From Solimonas terrae (GTDB lineage: Bacteria; Pseudomonadota; Gammaproteobacteria; Nevskiales; Nevskiaceae): a stretch of DNA of 64,000 nucleotides. Each line of letters begins with the position of its first letter. The stretch's first letter is position 1. Location of the stretch: contig NZ_JAAMOW010000005.1 of NCBI RefSeq assembly GCF_011067135.1, forward strand, positions 62,001 through 126,000, read 5' to 3'. Position numbers and translations under genes: made by a program. Positions 51,983 to 62,300 of the stretch are shown piece by piece. The notes below the pieces were generated by a model. That model saw nothing but the letters and a program-made list of their open reading frames with translations. It made no database searches and was not told where the DNA came from.

Positions 51983-52807
51983 TCAAGTGTAAAGCGGACG
52001 AGGAAGGAGTTCGCTGCTGAAACGGCCGCGTTCGCGCGTGAGGCGATAGGTCGGCGGCAGCAGGGTCTGCAGCTTGCCGGCCGCGAGTAGCGCTTCGAGC
52101 GTCGCGACCGCCGTTTCCATGTCGCGGAAATCGATGCTGCGCTTGTGCGGTGCCAGATCGTAGCGCCACCACTGCAGCTTCGACAGGCGCTCGACGAGGG
52201 CTTCGCTGGTACGCAGCCGCAGCACCTTGGCCGGTGCTCCGACGACGATCGCATACGGCGGCACGTCACGCGTGACGACCGCGTGGGCGGCAATGATCGC
52301 GCCGTCGCCGATCGTCAGGCCGCGCTTGACGAAAGCGCCGGCGCCGATCCAGACATCGTGTCCGATCGTCGTCTGGCCGGGCATGCGATAGGTTTCCGGC
52401 GCGTCTTCGTCCGGCGCCAGTCGCGTGAACTCCTCGAGCTGGTAGAAGTGCGGCAGATGTTCGCGACGCGTGAACGAAAACGGATGCGTGGTGAACTGAT
52501 CGACCGGATGTTCGGGCGCGCCGACGATCACCGACTCGGCGATCGAGCAGTACCGTCCCATCTTCGTGCCGTACAGGCTCGAGGTGTAGTGGCCGTTGAT
52601 GTAGCTGAACGCGCCAAGCGTGCAGTTCTTGATCCGGCGCGGGTCGAAGACATAGGCCGGCCGCTCATAGACGAGCTGGCCGGTGATGCCTTTGCCTTCG
52701 ATGACGCACAGACCCTGCTCAAGCAGGTCGGCGGGTTTCAGGCCGCCGGGCTGCTGCTCGGCGGCGGGGTAGAACGGTGCCCCGGGGGCGGGCCTCTCTG
52801 CAGTCAT
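51983..52807 (-). CDS. hexapeptide-repeat acyl/acetyltransferase (CatB-like)
   Basis: A 274-residue protein with a left-handed beta-helix of the xenobiotic acetyltransferase type. The hexapeptide core includes [20 protein letters not shown] and the ending [46 protein letters not shown] resembles the catalytic His region of the family. The N-terminal 45 residues are Pro-rich and extra. It probably transfers an acyl group from CoA or from the adjacent ACP to a hydroxyl or amine; the acceptor is unknown. The ATG at 52807 follows the phosphodiesterase stop by 7 bp. Confidence 0.85.
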   Translation of the reverse strand: MTAERPAPGAPFYPAAEQQPGGLKPADLLEQGLCVIEGKGITGQLVYERPAYVFDPRRIKNCTLGAFSYINGHYTSSLYGTKMGRYCSIAESVIVGAPEHPVDQFTTHPFSFTRREHLPHFYQLEEFTRLAPDEDAPETYRMPGQTTIGHDVWIGAGAFVKRGLTIGDGAIIAAHAVVTRDVPPYAIVVGAPAKVLRLRTSEALVERLSKLQWWRYDLAPHKRSIDFRDMETAVATLEALLAAGKLQTLLPPTYRLTRERGRFSSELLPRPLYT

Positions 52808-52814
52808 GCGCGGC

Positions 52815-54416
52815 TTATTCCATGTAGCCCAGCATCTGCAGCTGTTCGATGATCTGCTGCTTCTCGCCGCTGTCCATTTCCTGCGCGTCCTCGTCACGCT
52901 TGATCGCCTGCGTGCGCGCACCTTTCTTGACCGGCCTGGCTTCCATCCATTCCGGCGTGAAGAACGTGCTCGGGACTTCACCTTCGAAGTCGGAAGGCAC
53001 CGAGACGCCGGCGCTGTACAACAGGGTGGGCGCGACATCGACGATCTTGCGCAGGCCGACTTCGCCGGCGGCCGGAATGCCCGGGCCGGCGGCCATGAAG
53101 ATGCCGTCCGGGTGGTGGGTGCCGATCGCGGCCGGGCGCTTCACCAGCGACGGCTTGAAGTTGCGGATCGACACGAAACCGTTGTCGCGCAGCACCAGCG
53201 TCAGATCCGGCGCACGGTTCATGTGGCGGCCCTGGAACCAGTCCTCGCGCTTGAGCACATCGACGATCACCGGTTCGCCGGTTTCCGGATCGCGGAACGA
53301 CAGCAGGTCTTCCGTGAGCTTGGCGCGGAACGCCTCGTAGTCTTTCGGATCGATGCCGGGATCGCCGGGCTTTTCGGCGACGCGGATGTTGATTCCATTC
53401 GACGACGGCGTCAGGCAGCAGGCCGTGGTCTTGCTCCAGTCGAGGTTCGCGAAGTCCGATGCTTCGCGCCGCTTGGCCATCTCGCTGCCGTCATTGTCGG
53501 CCCAGGCGAGATAGCCCTTTTCCTCGAGCAGCGTGTTGATGCGCAGCACGAAGGTCGAGGCGGTGAAGCCGTGATCGCTGGCGAAGAACACCTGCGCGTC
53601 CGGGCCGACCATTTTCACGAGCTTCTCGATGTAGCCGTCGAGCTTGTGGAAGTACTCGAGGCAGACCTCGCGCATTTCCTTGTCGTGGCCCTGCGGGTTC
53701 TTCGGCAGCAGCGTCTTGTCGAGCCACGGCCAGGCCTGGTGCTGGATCTTGTCGGTGCCGTCGAACATCACCGCCATCAGATCCGGCTTGTCGTTTTCGA
53801 GAATGTACTCGGCAACGCGGAACCACTGCTCCTCGCGCGGCAGGTGATAGCGCACCCACTTCGCGGTTTCGTCGGCCGACAGCGATTCCATCGCCTGCTT
53901 TTCCTTGTCGAAGTCCCAGGCCAGCTCCTTCGGATCGAATCCCGGAATCTCGTTCTTGATGCGCTCGAACAGTTCGCGCGGATGCGTGTTGCGGCGCAAG
54001 TGCTTGGCCGGCACGAAACCCGGCACGATCGCGCCGTTGATGCCCTCCGGCGCCGGCGCGGTCAGCGGGAAATTCAGCGCGGCGATGGTCTTCTTCTTGC
54101 GCGAGGCGATCGACCAGATCGTCTCGGTATCGACGTCGCGCGCGTCATACAGTGTCCAGTAGACCTCGTCGCCACGGTCTTCGGCGCGGATGAATTCGAA
54201 GACGCCATGCTCGCCCGGGCCCTTGCCGGTCATGATGCTGGTCCAGGCTGGCGGTGTCAGCGGATTCGGTGTCGAGCGCAGCTTGGCGCGCACACCTTTT
54301 TCCATCAGCGATTTGATGAACGGCATCGTCACGCCCTCGCCGGGCAGATCGCTGATCATCTGATCCAGCACGGTGAAGGTGCAGCCGTCGAGGCCGATAA
54401 AGAGAGTCGTGGTCAT
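52815..54416 (-). CDS. type I phosphodiesterase / alkaline-phosphatase-superfamily enzyme
   Basis: A 533-residue alkaline phosphatase superfamily protein of the type I phosphodiesterase/nucleotide pyrophosphatase group. Metal ligands are evident: Asp in [10 protein letters not shown], nucleophile Thr in [13 protein letters not shown], Asp-His in [11 protein letters not shown] and His in GTHHPDGIF. The last 60 residues are charged and may be disordered. There is no signal peptide at the start, so a cytoplasmic location is likely. It lies 7 bp after the second synthase gene and could hydrolyse or transfer phospho-headgroups of a lipid product; this is inference. Confidence 0.87.
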   Translation of the reverse strand: MTTTLFIGLDGCTFTVLDQMISDLPGEGVTMPFIKSLMEKGVRAKLRSTPNPLTPPAWTSIMTGKGPGEHGVFEFIRAEDRGDEVYWTLYDARDVDTETIWSIASRKKKTIAALNFPLTAPAPEGINGAIVPGFVPAKHLRRNTHPRELFERIKNEIPGFDPKELAWDFDKEKQAMESLSADETAKWVRYHLPREEQWFRVAEYILENDKPDLMAVMFDGTDKIQHQAWPWLDKTLLPKNPQGHDKEMREVCLEYFHKLDGYIEKLVKMVGPDAQVFFASDHGFTASTFVLRINTLLEEKGYLAWADNDGSEMAKRREASDFANLDWSKTTACCLTPSSNGINIRVAEKPGDPGIDPKDYEAFRAKLTEDLLSFRDPETGEPVIVDVLKREDWFQGRHMNRAPDLTLVLRDNGFVSIRNFKPSLVKRPAAIGTHHPDGIFMAAGPGIPAAGEVGLRKIVDVAPTLLYSAGVSVPSDFEGEVPSTFFTPEWMEARPVKKGARTQAIKRDEDAQEMDSGEKQQIIEQLQMLGYME

Positions 54417-54423
54417 GGAGTTT

Positions 54424-57400
54424 TCAGGCTAACGATGGGGGATTTTGAATCGGCGGATGTGTTGCGGTCGTGACGCATAGTGCCAGCACTGCGCCACTGT
54501 TTTCGAAGTGCAGGGCGATATCGTAGTCGTGCTCGCCGTGGCGCACGCGCGCGACGGTCGGGCTGCTGCTGCGGCGGTCGAGTTGCGCGGCGATCACCTG
54601 CCAGTCGCGTGGCCGGCCCAGCAGGCCGCTGCCGGCGGCCTTGGCCGCCGCTTCCTTGGCGGCCCACAACGCGAGGGCAATGCGGCTGCGATCGACGCCG
54701 TGCGTGGTCTGCAGCCAGACATGCTCGGACGGTGCGAAGCCGCCGGTGATCAGGTCTTCCGTGTTGACGTGATCGGGTCGCTGATAGTCGAGCCCGAGAT
54801 CGACACTGCTCGCGCTGGCAACGGCATAGGCCCAGCGCCGGCTGTGGGCGATCGACACCGATGGTGGCGTCAGCTGCGGCACGACGGGACAGCGCAGGAA
54901 CGGCTTGCCCCGTGCGTCGGTGTCGATCTCGACGTCGGCGGGTGCCAGTTCGACACCGGCGTTGAGCCGGTACCAGTCGCGCGCGGCGTCCTTGGCAGCC
55001 AGCCGGCCCATCAGCCATTCCTCGCGGCGTGGGCCCTGCGCGGGCAGTGCGTAGAACTGCCGGCGTTCGGCGCGGCTCAGCACCATGTGCGCGAACATGC
55101 GCTTCCAGATCGTGCCGCCTTCGTCGAGCATGCCTTCCGGCAGTGGTTCGAGCTTGCGTACGCAGAGTTCGGCCGGCAGCTGACCTTCGAGCGCCGGCGT
55201 CGACAGCCGCGCACGCGCCGGGTCGAGGCGGAACGCGAAGAAACGATCGGCCGCGGTGAACACGCGATCTTCCCAGCCTTCGGCGCGCATCAGCAGTTGC
55301 CCGGTGCCGTTGCTGATATCCCAGCGCGCGTCGAGTTGCTTGTCGCCGCGCATGACGATCGCGCCATCGCAGCGCAGGCGCAGACCGGCGGCCGGTGGCG
55401 GCGCATACAGGGTCAGGCTGCGGACGCGGAACGGGAAACAGTTCGGTACGCCGGTATTGCGTTCCCGCAGCCAGAAGCCGGCGAGCTGACCGGCCGCATC
55501 GAGCAGGGCGGCATCGAACTGCAGCCGTGGTGTGGCGATGCCGGCGAAGTAATCGTGGGTCGGCAGGGTCGTCAGTTCGGCCACCATGCCATCGCCGTTG
55601 TGCCCGTCGATCCGCGTGCAGCCCTGCAGCCGCGGGCCGTGGAACATGCCGTGCGCATACAACTGGCCGGGCAGGTGGATGTGCGGCGCCTGCAGTCCCG
55701 CGCCCAGTGGCTGCACCGCCGGTGCGGGCGGATAGGCGGCGGCGAGCCGTACCTGGCCTTCGAACACCAGCATGCCGCCGGCTGGAGTGCCGTCGCCGAG
55801 CAGGAACACGCGGCAGGCAATTTCGTCGGCATTGTCGGGCGTCGCCTCGGCGACGATGCGCAGCGTGACGCCGCCATCGTCCAGCGACAGCCAGCGGCTG
55901 CCACGCGAATGCTCGATGGCGACCACGACGCGATCGCTGCGGCCGGCGAGACGCATCGCGGCTTGCGCAATCATTTCCATGCTGAAGGTGAACGGAATGA
56001 CGGCGAGGCCGGTCAGTGACGGGTCCTGCGCGCTCGGCGCGTTGCCCAGGGTGTGGTCGCGCAGGAACAGATCGCGATCAAGATCGTAGCGGCGCTCCAT
56101 CACCATGCGACCGGGCGCCTGCTCGGTGATCGTGCCGAGCATCGGAAACAGCGGATCGATATCGGTGCCGGCAACAGGCGCTGTTGCGGGCGCTGCGGCC
56201 GGCGCGACACTGAGCGGGTGCTGGCCTGCTGTCGCCGACGGCATCATGACGCCGCCGGGGACACCGGCGGCCAGACCGAGCACGCGCGCCTGACTGTCGA
56301 GGAAGTCCTGCATCAAGGCGAAGTGCGCGTTGAGCATGTCGAGACGCGGATCGCTGACGCTCGGCGCCTTCGCTGCCGGGGCCGCTGGTGGCGGCGTCGC
56401 GCTGGCTGAAGGCCTGGCCGCTTCCGGGTTCACCGCTTTTGCGGCGCTGGTCGTCGACGGTAGCGGGCGGCGGAATTCCTCCGGCAGCTTCCAGACCGGA
56501 TTGATGAGCTTGAGTTGTGGCAGCGGCTTGGCCGCCGCCTTCGGTGTCGTCAGCAGGTCGATCTCGGCGATGCTGCGATGCGCGAACAGGCGCGCCGGCT
56601 CGAAATCGACGCCGGCGGCAAACAGTTGCGCCAGGGTCTGATGCAGATGCGCGAGCCCGGACTTGCGGCGGCTGTTGCTCGACACCGCCAGCACATCGTC
56701 CTTGCCGCGCAGTATGTCGCCGACGAACGAGCTCAGATTGCCGCTGGGGCCGACTTCGAGAAACACGCGGTAGCCGTCCTCGTAGAGGCGCTGCACGGTT
56801 TCGGTGAACCGCACCGGATGTTCCCATTGCCGCGCCGCGAGTTCGCGTATGCCCGGCGCATCGTCCGGGAACGGAGCGCAGGTCGAGGCGCTGTAGACGA
56901 TGGTCGTGCCGGGGCCGAAGTCCAGGGTCTGGAAATACGCGCGGAACGCATCGGCCAGCGGCTTGAACAGCGCGGTGTGATAGGCGCGGCCAAACGGCAG
57001 CTCCTGGCAGATTGCACCTTCGCTGCGCAGCCGCTCGTGCAGTTTGGCGGCCTGTTCATGTGGTCCGAACAGCACCAGCTGGTTCGGACAGTTGTCCATT
57101 GCCAGATGCATCGGCCCGAGATTGGCGAGCAACTCGCTGCGCAAGGCCGGCGTCAGGCCGCCGATCGTCAGCAAGGAACCCTCGGCGATCTGGCCGGCCG
57201 CTTCGAGTTCGCGATAGATGCGGTGGAACTGCTGGGCGGCGTCGGCGGTTTCCTCGCGATGACGGACGCGACCGACACCGGCGGCGGTCAGTACGGTGTT
57301 CTCGCCGGTGCTGTGGCCGAGCATCGCATCGGCCTTGATGCCGAGATCCTCGAACAGTGCGTGCAGGCCGAGGCTGGCAGCGAACACGCTTTCAGCAGCG

Positions 57401-59325
57401 ACATCCATTTCGAACAAACGGCTTTCGAGCGCCTTGCGGCCGTTCTCGCCGAGCACGGTCGGCGGCGGAAACAGCATCGGCGCGCGCGAATCGCTGCCGC
57501 GGCGAACGGCGTTGCGTTCGATGAAGTCGAACCAGTCGCGCACCTGCGGGAACTGTACGCACAGCTCGGACAGCATGTCCGGGTACTGCGAGCCTTCGCC
57601 GGGAAACAGGAAGCACAGCTTGCCGGGTGGATCGCCGACGCCGTAGTGAATGCCGCCGCGGGTCTTGAACGGTTTGGCGTCGACGCGCTCGATCTTCTCG
57701 ATCGCGTGTTCGAGCTTCTTGTGCAGGTCGTCGCCGCCGCTGCAGATCAGCGCCAGACGGTGCGGGCCGCGCGCGTAGGCGCTGCAGGCCTTGGCGACTT
57801 CAGCCAGCGATGCCGACTGCAGATGCGCCATCGCCGTGCGCGCGCGCAGCAGCAGTTCCTCGCGCGACTCGGCGGCGAGCACGAGCAGTTCGGAGTGGCT
57901 GGGTGCATGCAGGACCTGCACCTGCGTCACTTTCGGACCGCGATACTCTTCGAGGATCACGTGCGAATTGATGCCGCCGAAGCCGAAGGCGTTGACCCCG
58001 GCGCGGCGCGGATGCTTGCGGCCGTGGATCCACGGCCGCGTTTCGGTGTTCAGGTAGAACGGCGAAGTTTCCAGCTGCAGCGTCGGGTCGACCTCGTCGC
58101 ACAGCATCGGCGGCAAGACCTTGTGATGCAGCGCCAGTGCCATCTTGATCAGCGATGCGCCGCCGCTTGCCGGCATGCAGTGGCCGATCATCGATTTGAC
58201 CGCGGTGATGCCGATCTGCTGGTCGTGCCCGCGCTCGCCGAACACGGCGCGCAGCGATTCGATCTCGGTCTTGTCGCCGACGCTGGTGCCGGTGCCATGT
58301 GCCTCGATCAGGTCGATCGACATCGGGTCGATGCCGCTGCTCTGGTAGGCGCGGCGCACCGCAAGGATCTCGCCTTCGAGACGCGGTGCGAGCAGGCCCT
58401 TGGCGCGGCCGTCCGATGCCGTGCCGATACCACGCACGACGGCATAGATGCGGTCGCCGTCGCGCTCGGCGTCGGCGCGGCGCTTGAGCACCAGCATGCC
58501 GACGCCCTCGCCGAGCAGCGTGCCTTCCGAACCCTTCTGGAACGGCCGGATGCGGTCGCGCGACAGCGCATTGATGCGGCAGAACTGCATGAAGATCTGC
58601 GGCGGCGTGTGTGCGTGCGAGCCGCCGACCAGCATCAGGTCGCAGCGGCCGCTGTTGAGCTCGCGGACCGCCGATTCGAGCGCGATCATGGTCGTCGCGC
58701 AGGCGGCATCGACGATGTAGCTCGGGCCCATCAGGTTGAGGCGGTTGGCGATCAAGCCGGCGATCACGTTCGGCGTCAGCACGCCGATGTGCTCGCCCAT
58801 GAACGGCGGCAGCTGATCTTTCAGCATGGTCTGCAGGCGGCGCACATCCTGGGCGCTGAAATCCGGACGCAGGCCGCGGATCAGGTCCATCGCCTGATCG
58901 AGGAACAGGGTGCGCGACATCGTGCCGGCCATGCCGCGATTGCCGTAGGTCCCGCGACCGACGACCACGCCGGCACGTTCGCGGTCGAACGGCTTGTGCA
59001 GGTAGCCGGCGTCGTCGAGCGCGTCGTGCGCGCATTTCAGCGACAGCAGATGATCGGGATCGGCACCCGCCGCGACCGTCGGCATGACACCGTACAGCTG
59101 CGGATTGACGCGCGCGTGTTCGCCGAGAAAGCCGCCGCGCGTCGTGTAGATGCGATCGTCGTCGGTGGCGTTTTCCTCGAAGTACGGACCGACCCATTCC
59201 GGATCGGCCTCGCGCACGGCGTCGACCTTGTCGAGGATGTTCTGCCAGTACTGGCGGGCATTGCCGGCGCCGGGATAAATCCCGGCGACGCCGATGATCG
59301 CGATGTCGAGCGGCTGCTGGCTCAT
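54424..59325 (-). CDS. modular synthase KS-AT-DH-phosphopantetheinyl transferase
   Basis: A 1633-residue type I synthase of the PUFA/polyketide kind. Ketosynthase (1-460) has active-site Cys209 in IVDAACATTM and His residues at 343 (EAHGTGTSVG) and 382 (IGHCMPASGG). Acyltransferase (565-880) has GHSTGE with Ser672 and AYH at 783. A helical linker (995-1015) follows. The dehydratase (1055-1360) has His1091 (RDHTLG) and Asp1276 with Q1280. The C-terminus (1435-1625) is a phosphopantetheinyl transferase with SIAHS, GLDYQ (Gln where Glu is usual) and WAAKEA. No ACP or ketoreductase is present, so it must work on carriers of the partner synthase. Confidence 0.93.
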   Translation of the reverse strand: MSQQPLDIAIIGVAGIYPGAGNARQYWQNILDKVDAVREADPEWVGPYFEENATDDDRIYTTRGGFLGEHARVNPQLYGVMPTVAAGADPDHLLSLKCAHDALDDAGYLHKPFDRERAGVVVGRGTYGNRGMAGTMSRTLFLDQAMDLIRGLRPDFSAQDVRRLQTMLKDQLPPFMGEHIGVLTPNVIAGLIANRLNLMGPSYIVDAACATTMIALESAVRELNSGRCDLMLVGGSHAHTPPQIFMQFCRINALSRDRIRPFQKGSEGTLLGEGVGMLVLKRRADAERDGDRIYAVVRGIGTASDGRAKGLLAPRLEGEILAVRRAYQSSGIDPMSIDLIEAHGTGTSVGDKTEIESLRAVFGERGHDQQIGITAVKSMIGHCMPASGGASLIKMALALHHKVLPPMLCDEVDPTLQLETSPFYLNTETRPWIHGRKHPRRAGVNAFGFGGINSHVILEEYRGPKVTQVQVLHAPSHSELLVLAAESREELLLRARTAMAHLQSASLAEVAKACSAYARGPHRLALICSGGDDLHKKLEHAIEKIERVDAKPFKTRGGIHYGVGDPPGKLCFLFPGEGSQYPDMLSELCVQFPQVRDWFDFIERNAVRRGSDSRAPMLFPPPTVLGENGRKALESRLFEMDVAAESVFAASLGLHALFEDLGIKADAMLGHSTGENTVLTAAGVGRVRHREETADAAQQFHRIYRELEAAGQIAEGSLLTIGGLTPALRSELLANLGPMHLAMDNCPNQLVLFGPHEQAAKLHERLRSEGAICQELPFGRAYHTALFKPLADAFRAYFQTLDFGPGTTIVYSASTCAPFPDDAPGIRELAARQWEHPVRFTETVQRLYEDGYRVFLEVGPSGNLSSFVGDILRGKDDVLAVSSNSRRKSGLAHLHQTLAQLFAAGVDFEPARLFAHRSIAEIDLLTTPKAAAKPLPQLKLINPVWKLPEEFRRPLPSTTSAAKAVNPEAARPSASATPPPAAPAAKAPSVSDPRLDMLNAHFALMQDFLDSQARVLGLAAGVPGGVMMPSATAGQHPLSVAPAAAPATAPVAGTDIDPLFPMLGTITEQAPGRMVMERRYDLDRDLFLRDHTLGNAPSAQDPSLTGLAVIPFTFSMEMIAQAAMRLAGRSDRVVVAIEHSRGSRWLSLDDGGVTLRIVAEATPDNADEIACRVFLLGDGTPAGGMLVFEGQVRLAAAYPPAPAVQPLGAGLQAPHIHLPGQLYAHGMFHGPRLQGCTRIDGHNGDGMVAELTTLPTHDYFAGIATPRLQFDAALLDAAGQLAGFWLRERNTGVPNCFPFRVRSLTLYAPPPAAGLRLRCDGAIVMRGDKQLDARWDISNGTGQLLMRAEGWEDRVFTAADRFFAFRLDPARARLSTPALEGQLPAELCVRKLEPLPEGMLDEGGTIWKRMFAHMVLSRAERRQFYALPAQGPRREEWLMGRLAAKDAARDWYRLNAGVELAPADVEIDTDARGKPFLRCPVVPQLTPPSVSIAHSRRWAYAVASASSVDLGLDYQRPDHVNTEDLITGGFAPSEHVWLQTTHGVDRSRIALALWAAKEAAAKAAGSGLLGRPRDWQVIAAQLDRRSSSPTVARVRHGEHDYDIALHFENSGAVLALCVTTATHPPIQNPPSLA

Positions 59326-59380
59326 GAGCTCACGCGACCGTGCCGCTGCGTGGGGCCGGGCTGAAGGAAGGCATGCTGTT

Positions 59381-62300
59381 TCATGCGCTCTCGTTCGGCT
59401 GGCTCTTGGTGTTCGCGGCCTGACCGCCGAGACGGTTCAGTGCTGCGCTCATCGTGCCCTCGCAGCGGCGCATCTCCAGACGCACGCGATCCTGATCGTC
59501 GACGAACAGCGCGTCGTAGAGCACACCGGCGTCATGCGGCGCCTCGCGCATGCGCAGCACCAGCCGCAGCGACGGCGGCAACGCCCCGACACCGTAACGC
59601 AGCACGGCGCCGAAGCTCGACGGCAGCGCCGTCATGTTGCGGTTCAGTCGCGACCAGACGATCGCCATCTGCGGCGCGACATCGACCAGGCCCGGATCGA
59701 ACAGCCAGCTGCCGGGCGCGGCGACCAGCCAGTCCTGCGGCTGGCAGGGTTTGACCAGTGCGTCGATGCCGCCGGCCGCGACGGCCGGGATCGACGTCAC
59801 CAGCTGGAAGCGCGGTCCGTGGAACAGGAGGTGGGCATAGGCATCGCCGGCCGCGAACGGCTTGCCGCCATCCAGCGTCTCGGCCGGCGCCGGCGGGGCA
59901 TCCGGCATCTGCTGCTGCAGCACGGCGGTGGCACGGTACAGCGGCAGCTTCTTCGCGGGATCGATGATTTCGACCGTGATGTTCTGACCGGTGTGATCGG
60001 CGTGCGAGGATGCGCGTGCGCGCAGCTGCACGCTGCGCTTGCCGTCATTGATGGCGGGGTCGATCGTGATGCCGCCCATCTGGCGAACGTCCCGCATTTC
60101 GACGACATGCCAGCCCGGCCAGGCGGCGGTGACGAACTGCGCCATCCACTCGACCGCGCCTGCTGCCGGCAGCACGCCGCGGCCGTCGATGCGGTGATCG
60201 AGCAGATACGGATCGGTGGCGAGGCTGAACTGGTGATCCAGCATCATGTTGCCGCCAGGTCCCATGCGCGGTACCGAGCGAACCAGCGGCAGCACTGGAT
60301 CGGTGTCACTGCCGGCCGGCGCGCTCGCCGCTTCGCTGGCCCCGACGTACCAGGGGCCGGCACCGGCGACGATTTCGACATCGTGGCGTGTGCCGTAGAG
60401 GATTTCGTCGACGAAGAAGCGCCGGCCCGACGGCACCGGGATCGCCTCGATGCCGCGCTCCTTGAACGCACGACGCACGCCTTCGCTGGCCATGCCCGCA
60501 TCCCAGGGGCCCCAGTTGATCGCGAGCACGCGCGCCTGCGGCCATTCGCGATGCAGCTGCCAGGCGAGACGGTTCAGGGTTTCATTGGCGGCGGCGTAGT
60601 CGCCCTGGCCGCGGTTGCCGTAACGTCCGGCGACCGAGGTGAAGAACGCGAGCAGCTTGAGCGATTCAGGCTTCAGCTTGCGCGAGAGCACGAAGGCGGC
60701 GTCGAGCTTGGTGCCGAGAACGCGCTCGAACGATTCGGCGGTCTTGTCGGTGAACAGCTTGTCTTCGATGACGCCGGCGCCGTGCAGCACGGCATCGATG
60801 CGGCCGTAGTCCGCGTACAGCCGATCGACGATCGCCGACAGTGCCGCTTCGTCGCGCACATCGCAGGCCAGATACTCGACCTGGGCGCCCGCGGCGCCGA
60901 GGCGCGCAAGATTGCCGCGAATTTCGCGATCGGTGAGCACGCGCGTGACCGCCCGTTCGATCTCGACCGGTTTCGGTTTTTCACCGCGCGCCAGCGCCTG
61001 CCTGAGCAGGCCGCTCTTCAGTTGCGCAGCGTCCGCGAAGGCCTGCGTGTCTGCTGCCTCGGCGCCCGGCGCCGCCGTGCGGCCCAGCAGCACCAGACGC
61101 ATGCCCGGGCGTACCAGCTCTTCGACGATCTCGGCGGTGATGCCGCGCGCGCCGCCGGTGACCAGCACCACCCAATCGCCTTCCGGTGTCACTGCAGCCG
61201 GGAACGGACTCGGTGTCAGTGGCCGGCTGACCGTGCTGCTGCCATGACGGACCGTGCCCACGTAGCCGACTTCCGGCTCGGCGCATTCGGCGTACAGCTC
61301 GCCGGCCAGCAGTTCGGCGATTTCGACATCGCTCTGGCCATCGAAATCGACGGCGCGCATTGTCGCCTGCGGATATTCCTGACGCAGGCAATTCAGCAAG
61401 CCGTTGCCGGCGCCGGCGGGCGCCGCCCCATTGCTGAACGAGTCGCGACCGAAGGTGCCGCCGAAGCGGCTGGCGACCAGCACGCGTGCCGTTGCCAGGT
61501 CCTCGCCACTGCCCTGCAGACCGTGGAACAGACTCAGGGCCTCGCTCGCGCAGCGCGCACGCCAGGCCGCCAGATCGCCGATCTCGCCGGCACTCAGGCC
61601 GTGCAGATGCATGACGCCGCCGATCCGGCCGTGCCTGGCACGGGCTGCGGCAATTGCCGCGCGCAGGGCGTCGCCCTCGTGTTCGGCAATGTGCACCGGG
61701 ATCAGCCTCTGCGCCTTCAGTTTCTCGCTCAAGGCCTTGGCGATCGGTGCCGGGCCGCCGAGCAGCAGCATCAGTCCGCTCAGGCTTGCGCGCGCTTCCG
61801 GCAGGGGCGCCGGACGCGATCGGATGACATAGCGTGGTGTCGCTGCGAAGACGGTTGCAGACGGCGCGCTGCCGGGCTGCGTCGCCGTGCTCGTGACGGG
61901 AGCAGCCGCGGCCGGCGCGACGGCATCGAGGGCGGCGAGCGCCTGCACGATGGCCTGCAGCGACTTGGCCTTGGTGAAGCGTTCCATGCCAACCTGCATC
62001 TGTGCCCCCTGCGCGGCAGGCAGCAGCTTCTGCAGGGCGCCGAGAATTTCGACGCGCTTGATCGAGTCGATGCCGAGATCGGCCTCGAGGTCGGCATCCA
62101 TGGCCAGCATTTCCGGCGGATAGCCGGTGCGCTCGGCGACGATGCCGATCAGGGTTGCCGCGAAATCGACCGGTGCAGCGACGACGACGGCCGCGCTCGG
62201 CGCTGATGCGGCGACGCTGGTCGTGGGCGTTGCGGCCGGCGCCAGCTTCTGCAGCTCGGCGACGATCGCGCCCAGCGACTTGGCTTTGGTGAAGCGCTCC

